Origin: Fomitopsis serialis | Taxonomy: Eukaryota > Basidiomycota > Agaricomycetes > Polyporales > Fomitopsidaceae | Assembly: GCF_022376445.1 (NCBI RefSeq) | Contig: NW_025955345.1 | Coordinates: 1 to 36,992, forward strand | Length of the DNA: 36,992 nucleotides | Direction of reading: 5' to 3' | Shown: piece by piece, positions 21,763 through 31,112 of the stretch | Position numbering within the stretch: the stretch's first letter is position 1 | Layout of the letters: the number at the start of each line of letters is the position of its first letter | The notes under the pieces: model-generated | Seen by the model: only the letters and a program-made list of their open reading frames with translations | What the model was told of the DNA's origin: nothing | Databases searched by the model: none | Program-made: the position numbers and the translations under genes

Positions 21763-24330
21763 GTTGGGGCTGGTCAAGCCGGACATGCGTTCACCGTATT
21801 GCTGTGCGACGGGTGGTCGTATCCGTACGCATCGGCCGTATCCGTACGCACCGGTGCGTGCTTGCTGGGGCTGGTCAACCCGGACATGCGCTCGCCGTAT
21901 TGGTGTGCGACGGATGGTGGTATCCGTACCCGTCGGTCGTATCTGTCCGCATCGGCCGTACCCGCACGCATCGGCCGTATCCGTACGCACCGGTGCGTGC
22001 TTGCTGGGGCTGGTCAAGCCCGGCATCGTATTGGTGTGCGACGGATGGTGGTATCCGTACCCGTCGGTCGTATCTGTCCGCATCGGCCGTACCCGCACGC
22101 ATCGGCCGAATCCGTACGCACCGGTGCGTGCTTGCTGGGGCTGGTCAACCCGGACATGCGCTCGCCGTATTGGTGTGCGACGGATGGTGGTATCCGTACC
22201 CGTCGGTCGTATCTGTCCGCATCGGCCATACCCGCACGCATCGGCCGTATCCGTACGCACCGGTGCGTGCTTGCTGGGGCTGGTCAAGCCGGGCATGTGC
22301 TCGTCGTATTGGTGTGCGACGGATGGTCGTACCCGTACGCATCGGCCGAATCCGTACGCACCGGTGCGTGCTTGCTGGGGCTGGTCAAGCCCTGCATGCG
22401 CTCGCCGTATTGGTGTGCGACGGATGGTGGTACCCGTACCCGTCGGTCGTATCTGTACGCATCCGTCGTACACGCACGCATCGGCCGTATCCGTACGCAC
22501 CGGTGCGTGGTTGCTGGGGCTGGTCAAGCCCGGCATGCGCTCGCCGTATTGGTGTGCGACGGATGGTGGTATCCGTACCCGTCGGTCGTATCTGTCCGCA
22601 TCGGCCGTACCCGCACGCATCGGCCGTATCCGTACGCACCGGTGCGTGCTTGCTGGGGCTGGTCAAGCCCGGCATCGTATTGGTGTGCGACGGATGGTGG
22701 TACCCGTACCCGTCGGTCGTATCTGTACGCATCAGTCGTACACGCACGCATCGGCCATATCCGTACGCACCGGTGCGTGGTTGCTGGGGCTGGTCAAGCC
22801 CGGCATCGTATTGGTGTGCGACGGATGGTGGTATCCGTACCCGTCGGTCGTATCTGTCCGCATCGGCCGTACCCGCACGCATCGGCCGTATCCGTACGCA
22901 CCGGTGCGTGCTTGCTGGGGCTGGTCAAGCCCGGCATCGTATTGGTGTGCGACGGATGGTGGTATCCGTACCCGTCGGTCGTATCTGTCCGCATCGGCCG
23001 TACCCGCACGCATCGGCCGAATCCGTACGCACCGGTGCGTGCTTGCTGGGGCTGGTCAACCCGGACATGCGCTCGCCGTATTGGTGTGCGACGGATGGTG
23101 GTATCCGTACCCGTCGGTCGTATCTGTCCGCATCGGCCGTACCCGCACGCATCGGCCGTATCCGTACGCACCGGTGCGTGCTTGCTGGGGCTGGTCAAGC
23201 CGGGCATGTGCTCGTAGTATTGGTGTGCGACGGATGGTCGTACCCGTACGCATCGGCCGTATCCGTACGCACCGGTGCGTGGTTGCTGGGGCTGGTCAAG
23301 CCCGGCATGCGCTCGCCGTATTGGTGTGCGACGGATGGTGGTATCCGTACCCGTCGGTCGTATCTGTCCGCATCGGCCGTACCCGCACGCATCGGCCGTA
23401 TCCGTACGCACCGGTGCGTGCTTGCTGGGGCTGGTCAAGCCCGGCATCGTATTGGTGTGCGACGGATGGTGGTACCCGTACCCGTCGGTCGTATCTGTAC
23501 GCATCAGTCGTACACGCACGCATCGGCCATATCCGTACGCACCGGTGCGTGGTTGCTGGGGCTGGTCAAGCCCGGCATCGTATTGGTGTGCGACGGATGG
23601 TGGTATCCGTACCCGTCGGTCGTATCTGTCCGCATCGGCCGTACCCGCACGCATCGGCCGTATCCGTACGCACCGGTGCGTGCTTGCTGGGGCTGGTCAA
23701 GCCCGGCATCGTATTGGTGTGCGACGGATGGTGGTATCCGTACCCGTCGGTCGTATCTGTCCGCATCGGCCGTACCCGCACGCATCGGCCGAATCCGTAC
23801 GCACCGGTGCGTGCTTGCTGGGGCTGGTCAACCCGGACATGCGCTCGCCGTATTGGTGTGCGACGGATGGTGGTATCCGTACCCGTCGGTCGTATCTGTC
23901 CGCATCGGCCGTACCCGCACGCATCGGCCGTATCCGTACGCACCGGTGCGTGCTTGCTGGGGCTGGTCAAGCCGGGCATGTGCTCGTAGTATTGGTGTGC
24001 GACGGATGGTCGTACCCGTACGCATCGGCCGTATCCGTACGCACCGGTGCGTGCTTGCTGGGGCTGGTCAACCCGGGCATGCGCTCGTCGTATTGGTGTG
24101 CGACGGATGGTCGTACCCGTACGCATCGGCCGAATCCGTACGCACCGGTGCGTGCTTGCTGGGGCTGGTCAAGCCCGGCATGCGCTCGTCGTATTGGTGT
24201 GCGACGGATGGTCGTACCCGTACGCATTGGCCTGGTTGCTGGGGCTGGTCAAGCCGGGCATGCGCTCGTCGTATTGGTGTGCGACGGATGGTGGTATCTG
24301 TGCCCGTCGGTCGTAGTATCTATATGCATC
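21763..24330. repeat. CpG-rich satellite array 1 with higher-order structure
   Basis: About 19 head-to-tail units anchored on CCGGTGCGTG at 21851, 21990, 22121, 22260, 22361, 22500, 22639, 22770, 22901, 23032, 23171, 23272, 23411, 23542, 23673, 23804, 23943, 24044 and 24145. Spacings are 139, 131 or 101 bp. The 131-bp form lacks 8 bp (GCGCTCGC); the 101-bp form lacks a 38-bp module starting TATCCGTACCCGTCGG. The order 139-131-131-131-139-101 (772 bp) occurs twice in a row, from 22500 and from 23272. Each unit contains the perfect 14-bp palindrome ACGCACCGGTGCGT. Edge units are degenerate. Long open frames exist in every forward frame and are a by-product of composition. Confidence 0.95.
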
Positions 24331-26870
24331 AGTCGTACCCTGGTAGTGTGTCCCGGAGCCGGGGCCTGGACGCTCGGAGGCATCGAGCACCAGGTGGTGT
24401 TTCCTAGCAGGAGTCAAGTAGTTTTACTGAACGCACCGTGGATTACGCTGCGTTGGACTACAGCCAACTCCGCGCGCTGTCCCGACATTACGGACTGTCC
24501 ACGCGACGCGCAACAGCCCGAGCGTAACAGGTGTCTAGGCGGAGCGCCGCGATCACACCGTACTATGCTTGGGCGAAGGTTGTTGCTGCGAGGACGCAGG
24601 ACTTCAGTGTGCTAGCGCGGAGTCTACGTCGACAGGCGTGCGTGCTTCAGTGGTCCGAAGAAGGCGGATTCGATACCTCAGAGCATGCGCACACCGGATT
24701 GTCTTCATGGTGGTCGCACTTGGTGGACATTAGTGGTTTCCCTCATGTTCGTCACCGCCGTGGTCGTGCTTGTGGGGAATCCGCGTACCGGGGTAAATCC
24801 CCTTGCGTCGGTCGCCATTTGGTCAGCCGTTTGGTCGGCCTTGGTGGCCATTTGCTTGCTGGGGTCCGAGTCATCTGCGGAGGGAACCAAGGGCGTGTGG
24901 CGCACTCACCTGATAACACGGTCTGCTAGCCGCATCGTCCCTCCCTCACTGTGTCATGAGGACACATTCCTGTACGCGCTCCAGCCGCACATCCGGCGTC
25001 CTGCAGCACGTCAGCCCCTGTACTCCCTCCGACAGTGAAGAAGGATCCCCACGCGGTTTACCTGGTAGACAGGCGAGGTGGGAAAAGGATGCGACTCGGA
25101 GTGAGGGATGGACGTACCATCGGCAGCGCAGACTTACGGGCGGGCAGGCGGGCGGGTGAGCGAGCGGACCGAAGTATAGATGCCCAACAAAGTGACGAGC
25201 GGGAGCATGCACAAAAGAAATTACGGGTGAATGGGAGCGTGAAGCGGACGAGCGGGTGGACAGGAGCAGGGGCGAGAGAGTGTAGGAGAGGGAACTTGAA
25301 TACAAGTGAGAGGGAATACGAGTGTGTGTGTGTGGACGTGGACATGAGAGAGTGCGGGCGAAAGAGAGCGCGGGTGAAAGAGAATATGAGCAAAAGAGAG
25401 CATGAGTGTACAGACAAGCCAGTGCGCAGGCAAGCGGGTGAGGAGAAAGACAGATGAGCAGGAGGAGGGGCAAAGTATGGGGTCACCAGAGCCGGCGCCG
25501 CAGAGCGTCACGGTCGACGAGTCGGTCGGCACTTCCCGACCACGGGCGCTCTACACTTCGTGATGCCAGCGACGAGCGTTGACTCTCATCCTCCTCCTAG
25601 CCACCTCAACTCTGGCCCGCTCATCTGACCAACTACTGCATGCTGCACATCGATCACACTACGACTCCAAGTCCATATGACAAGATACTAATAGATGGTG
25701 AGTGGCCCCGCTATCATAGCGAGGCTGCTACAGCGCGCTGACCAACACCACACTGTCTCTTACCTGCCCGCCCTCTCGCGCCTGCCTGTTCTCGCCCACC
25801 GGCCCGCCCTCTCTTATCTGCCCATTTGTGCCAGCCTGTCCACGTATTTTCACCGCGACGCTACTTAGGCTTCTCGCACACCCGACAGCACCCTCACGCC
25901 TCGCCCCGCTCTCATTCATCTTCAAATACGGTCTATATGGACAACTCACGCGCCAGGCCAGGCCATCCGTGATCCGCGAGTTCAGTGAGTGGTCTGATAA
26001 CTACTTCGAGGAGCTCCCCCGCCTCTCTGACTGATCTCTGTTACAAGGTGCATGCCGAGGCGAATGTGCCTCCGCCACGCGCATGTAGAACACCCGCCAT
26101 CGCGCGAGACGGGCTCGCACCTTGCCCACCTTCTCGTCTACTTGTGCGCACCTTCTCGCCCTCCTGTCCGCTCTCACCCGCCTGCCAAATCTCGTCCGCC
26201 CACTGCGCGACCATCCATGACCCGCATGACCCGTACGACCCGCGCGAACCCGCACACAACCCATACCCGCTGTCGCGGGACTACACCCGGGGCAAGTACG
26301 GGTACGGGTACGCTTCGGGACATCTGCGGCTGGATCTCAACCAATACCACACTCACGGCGGCCAGCGAGCACGCTGGGTCAATGCCGAGCATTCGGACAC
26401 GGCCGGCAGATGTATGCAAAGCGAGCGGGCGGGCAAGCAGTGGACGGATGAGCAGGCGGGCTGGTGGATCGGACGGACAGCCTGCAGGGAGACGAGCGAG
26501 TAGGAGAGTGGCTGACTAACAGACCGCGCGTGGGTGAGCAAAAGGCGGGAGATGGCGATGGTGGGCAGGGCTGCGCACGCGCAACACACCGATCGCGATG
26601 GCGAGAGCGAAGTCACGGGTGCAAGCACGACGTGCGCGACGACGGCGAGCACGCAGACCAAATGCGCTGCCTGCAAAAGTGACCAACGGGCAGACCGCAA
26701 ACTCGAATCATGCATAGTGTCCCGCAATGTAGTCCATAGATTTACATATATAGTCATTCTTTTCATTGCAATGTGTCCGAGCGCAGCATATCATCAGCCT
26801 GCAAAATGGACAACTCGTCTGGTAGCTAATGGCTCAGTTACTGCGTAACGGCCTGCTAACGACTGTTCAC
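24331..26870. other. 2.5-kb spacer between the two satellite arrays; no convincing gene
   Basis: It holds a purine-rich strand stretch (about 25150-25460, GAGAGNG and GTGTGTGTG runs), a pyrimidine-rich stretch (about 25745-25830, CCCGCCCTCTC words) and a GGGTACGGGTACGGGTACG run near 26295. A 117-codon open frame at 24685-25038 (+) has two hydrophobic stretches (TLVVSLMFVTAVVVLVG and VAIWSAVWSALVAICLLG) that could span a membrane. It shows no family similarity and no intron signals were established. Confidence 0.4.
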
Positions 26871-27000
26871 GGATTTGAGCGCCGGGCTTCTAAAATTTGC
26901 TAACCTGTCTAACGAGCTGACGAGCTGACCATTGCTAAAATCCAAATTTCAGATGCTGTTAGAGGCTGTTAGCAAAAGCTGTTAGAGGCTGTTAGCAAAA
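26849..27000. repeat. GCTAAC/GTTAGC-rich repeat ending in a 23-bp tandem duplication
   Basis: A 23-bp unit beginning GCTGTTAGAGGCTGTTAGC occurs at 26955-26977 and 26978-27000, directly before the second satellite array. The inverse word GCTAAC appears at about 26855 and 26899. It may be a remnant of terminal repeats of a DNA transposon. Confidence 0.6.
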
Positions 27001-27021
27001 TCGCCGAAGTTCTGATTGGGA

Positions 27022-27902
27022 GTCGTACCCGCACGCATCGGCCGTATCCGTACGCACCGGTGCGTGGTTGCTGGGGCTGGTCAAGCCCGGCATGCGCTCG
27101 TCGTATTGGTGTGCGACGGATGGTCGTACCCGTACCCGTCGGTCGTATCTGTCCGCATCGGCCGTACCCGCACGCATCGGCCGAATCCGTACGCACCGGT
27201 GCGTGCTTGCTGGGGCTGGTCAACCCGGACATGCGCTCGCCGTATTGGTGTGCGACGGATGGTGGTATCCGTACCCGTCGGTCGTATCTGTCCGCATCGG
27301 CCGTACCCGCACGCATCGGCCGTATCCGTACGCACCGGTGCGTGGTTGCTGGGGCTGGTCAAGCCCGGCATGCGCTCGTCGTATTGGTGTGCGACGGATG
27401 GTCGTACCCGTACGCATCGGCCGTATCCGTACGCACCGGTGCGTGCTTGCTGGGGCTGGTCAAGCCCGGCATGCGCTCGCCGTATTGGTGTGCGACGGAT
27501 GGTCGTATCTATGCCCGTCGGTCGTATCTGTACGCATCGGCCGTACCCGCACGCATCGGCCGTATCCGTACGCACCGGTGCGTGCTTGCTGGGGCTGGTC
27601 AAGCCGGGCATGCGCTCGTCGTATTGGTGTGCGACGGATGGTCGTACCCGTACGCATCGGCCGTATCCGTACGCACCGGTGCGTGCTTGCTGGGGCTGGT
27701 CAAGCCCGGCATGCGCTCGCCGTATTGGTGTGCGACGGATGGTCGTATCTGTGCCCATCGGTCGTATCCGTACGCACCGGTGCATGCCTGTTGGGTCTGG
27801 TTTGGTGTGCGACGGGTGGTCGTATCCGTACGCGTCGGTCGTATCTGTAAGCATCAGTCGTCTCCGTACGCATCAGTGCGTGCTTGTTGGGGCTGGTCAA
27901 GC
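27022..27902. repeat. CpG-rich satellite array 2
   Basis: Same unit and orientation as array 1. CCGGTGCGTG-type anchors lie at 27057, 27196, 27335, 27436, 27575, 27676 and 27777 (last one CCGGTGCATG), giving spacings 139, 139, 101, 139, 101 and 101. The last unit is decayed (CATCAGTGCGTGCTTGTTGG near 27870). No 131-bp units occur here. Confidence 0.95.
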
Positions 27903-28159
27903 AACAAATCGAATAACTGCGATAGCGATGGTACAAGATAGCATGAGCGATAGCGACAAAGAACCAAGGCATCTAAGGGACGACTACGTCAATCTTACAC
28001 CGCTGGAGACTACACAGACGAGAGCTAGAGAACTACCGTTATTCGTACACTGGTCTCCTGGATGATACAACAAGCGAGGTGAGACGATCGGAGACACTAT
28101 GATCACGACTGAGACGACGGGGGCGACGAGGGCGACGGGGACGACGCATACGAACGAGC
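27903..28159. other. 3' flank of the unknown-family gene
   Basis: It contains a GGCGACGGGG-type short repeat at about 28108-28145 and no gene. Confidence 0.4.
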
Positions 28160-30274
28160 TCACCCGCGGGAGGTACTCGGTCCATCACGAGCACGATCGT
28201 TGGTGCCCTCCGAGTCGTCTTCGCTGCTGTCACCGACACCCTCCCCACGCTTGCGTTTGAGATAATTGTTCTCCAGACGATCTAGGCGAGCCATGATGTC
28301 TTCCCCCTTCGAATTGCGCCCCCGCTTCCCGGGTTTGCTGCCTTGCGAAACGGTCGCGTCTTGACCGGTGATCCTCGAGTTGTCGCAGAGGCGTTCACTT
28401 GCAGTGCCGTATGCGCCCAACCGGATCTCGCGAACAAGACGAGGAATGCAGTCGTCAAAGTTCAGAGTTTCCTCGGGCGGATTGAGGAGGCGCAGCAGGT
28501 ATATGCGAAGTTGTCCGAGCCGCTTTTCATGTTCCTCTGGGGGGAGGTCCATCAGCGCCGTGTCGATGGTCTGCTCATTCTCATCGAGCATCAGTTGGCC
28601 CGCCAACAAGGCTAGTTTCTCCTTGTAGGCTTGCACGACCTTGCCCATGAACGCCTCGACCTGCAGCTGCTGCGCCTCATTATACGAATCGAGGAGAGGC
28701 TTGCTAGAGTGTCAGTGGATTTGAAGTCACAACAGAACACGCTGACTTACGATTGCAAGGCCCCTAGCGACCCACTCCTCCATCGGCCACTTCGCCTTCA
28801 CGCCCTCCCTAAAGATTTCCAGTTGGTCGAGGGGGATGTGAAACCAATAGACGCGAACAGCGCCGAAGAAGACTTTGCCCTTCGCGACGAATGGACCCGC
28901 TTTGTGTATCAACTCCGGGTACGTCTTCAGCATCTTGTTGTAGGCGTCGGCATCGAATTTCAGGTCTTTGAGTCGATGATAACCGATCCCTGGCGATGAC
29001 CACTTCGCCTTCTCGCTACCGGTCTTCTGCAGCTCCTGGATCCTGAAGCAGTTGAGGGCGATGAGGTTCAGTGAGTCTTCATCGTCATCGTCGACCTCCT
29101 CGTCTCGATAGGCTACGAACCGGTCCGCCATCTCCAAGATCTGCCGTACCAGCTAGATTGAGTAGACTGCACCGATGATTAGTTAAAATTTCTGACCTTA
29201 TTGAGTACGCCTTCCGTAGCGCCTTCGTATTCGGTGTACGTAGGCTGAGACTGCGCCGTCTCGTCCAGAGAAGTGATGACCAGTTCGCTGCCCACTTTGA
29301 TTGCCTCGACGGCGTCGGCGATCTTCTTCTTCCCTCCTTTTCCACGCACAGACGCGTAGTCCGCGGTATCGTCAGAAATACCGAGGAGCCTTCGTAACCA
29401 CACCGGCGGAAGGAAGTATTCAACGAATCGCTTGTGGAGCATCAACTTCTTCAATGCACCGAGACGGTTGTGTAGGTGAGTTGGCGACATCGTTGTTAAT
29501 TCGTTCTTCTCTGGATCATAATCAAAACTACGATATCATGTTCGAAATTATTATTTGAATCTGTTCGAGAAATCAGTACCCACCTGTACCGGTTTAGCTC
29601 GTCGTGGGTCTGAAGCCACTCCTGCAATGCCTTCCACTCTGTCTCAGTGAAGCCGGTGACCACCTGCACAGTGTAATAACAATTTAAATCTCACAGGTAT
29701 CGAACTGCTAAACGGCAAATAACACTTACGAACTCGCCTGCGGCGTAGGGAAGCTCGTTGTAGCGATCCCCGAACGCCTTTCGGACTACCTCAGGGTATT
29801 GTTCCTCCTTGTCGGTCTCGATCTCCTCGATAGCTAGCAGATGTCGATCATCAGTGGATCGCGTAGGTATGCCTGTAGTAGGCACGTCATACGTACCAGG
29901 CTCCTTATTGACTGAGTTCGACTTGTCTCTGGTCGGGCTAATCTCTACCGATTTGATGCCGCACATTAACGAGCGCGCTGCGTGGAGATGGCGCATCCGG
30001 ATACTCACCTGGCTCGGCAGAGCTTGCTTTCTTGAAATTGTTAGAGTGTTTAGACCTGGATCTTGCTATATAATGAATCTGTCAGTACCAACGAAGCGAC
30101 GATAAAATTCTGTAAGTACTCACCTTCAAGGCTCGTGGCCTGAGATTGGTAGCTCGAGTAAGCGCTGTCCCCCTTCAAGCTGTCGTTGCCATTGGTAAGA
30201 CGAGGAGAGATGGATAGAGGTGAGCGGATGGTGTGAGGGACAGAGCGAGAGCGAACGATAGAAGTGGGAGACAT
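28160..30274 (-). CDS. Unknown-family protein, intact 8-exon gene
   Basis: Exons: 30274-30124, 30065-30009, 29944-29897, 29833-29730, 29663-29584, 29527-29197, 29152-28751, 28699-28160. They sum to 1713 nt, 570 residues. I do not recognise the family. The N-terminus is Ser/Arg-rich and disordered. A globular part covers TETEWKALQEWLQTHDELN, HNRLGALKKLMLHKRFVEYF, LPPVWLRRLLGISDD, SLNLIALNCFRIQELQKTG and GAVRVYWFHIPLDQLEIFRE. The C-terminal part has a predicted helix near AYKEKLALLAGQLMLDENEQ and a basic, possibly coiled stretch (MARLDRLENNYLKRKR) before an acidic tail. No signal peptide or membrane segment is seen. Intron density and length match the DUF6532-like genes, so it appears to be a real host gene. 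Phase consistency at all seven junctions supports the model; the second intron's acceptor (29945) was chosen because it alone gives both length and phase. Confidence 0.75.
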
Positions 30275-31112
30275 CTTCGTTCACGATGGTGACTCAGAGT
30301 ATGAGGACCCTCAAGAACCTGCCTGGGGCCGGCCGCCACTCAGGCAAAGGAGCTAAGCATGTCGTCAAGTGACCGGCCTAGCATGTGCAACGCCGGCACA
30401 GCCTCCCCTCAGAGTCCGCAGAGAATTTGTGGCCTTACTGTATGCGTTCTTCGTGTTCTCACTATGCCATCGCGTGCCCCGCCCAATTGGCTCTTCCAGC
30501 TTGTGTTACTCACGCTGGATCTTCGCTACCCCCATTACAGCCAGACGCACTTCCACGGCGGACCGGATTCATCTGTTGTATTAAAGCGGCACAGGCCCTG
30601 CTTTCTCCGCTGTGCCTGTGGCATGTGACAGCTGATGCGCCACAGCTGTCACACGCCACAGCTCGCGATGTCGCATAGCATTGAAGTCCGTAAGGAAGAG
30701 AAAAAAGCTGAAGTACACACCTTGGGTAGGTTTCCAATACACGCCAACTCCTATGCGATCAAGATGATCGAGTGTGACCTACAACAAACGGTAAACTGGT
30801 CAGTTCAGCATCACGTAGGTATTAGGAGAAAGGATGAATGTTACCAACGCCCTAGCGCTGTCGGGTCCGAGACGAACATGAAGGTTGAACGTTGAACGTT
30901 GAAGGAGAAACGCACCGTGCAACGCGCTTCGTCTGACGCTCACAAACGCCCTAGAGTAACGTAATGACATATGAAGGGTGGTTGCAATTTATGCAATGAG
31001 TTTCAAAATTTTGGCCCCTCCCTCGTTCGCTTTCCTCTCGGCCCTCATTCCCAGTGCGTATTTATTCCTCTGCTGTGTTTTTGTGAGCCTAAAATCAGTT
31101 TATGGGCTAGGT
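30275..31112. other. Divergent intergenic region with a strong hairpin
   Basis: This lies between the unknown-family gene (-) and the Plavaka remnant (+). No gene is supported. A GTTGAAC short tandem repeat is at about 30884-30902. The hairpin at 30617-30660 is listed separately. Confidence 0.45.
30617..30660. repeat. 18-bp inverted repeat (hairpin), 8-nt loop
   Basis: The arms are TGTGGCATGTGACAGCTG (30617-30634) and CAGCTGTCACACGCCACA (30643-30660), with 17 of 18 positions paired. It is far from any gene end, so a terminator role is not indicated. Confidence 0.8.

Noticed and set aside
21519..24407. A 962-codon open frame through satellite array 1, and other long frames on both strands
   Set aside because: The units are not multiples of three, all forward frames give the same cycling peptides, and the frames run into unrelated flanks. 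Composition explains them better than a gene. The translated-repeat idea is kept only as a finding to test.
24685..25038. Small two-helix membrane protein
   Set aside because: Hydrophobic stretches are present, but there is no family similarity, no intron support and low-complexity surroundings.
21763..27902. CRISPR-like array
   Set aside because: Units are contiguous satellites of 101-139 bp with no unique spacers, in a eukaryotic context.
29978..30008. A 31-nt intron in the unknown-family gene
   Set aside because: The alternative acceptor at 29945 gives a 64-nt intron with a TTAAT branch-like site and the same frame.
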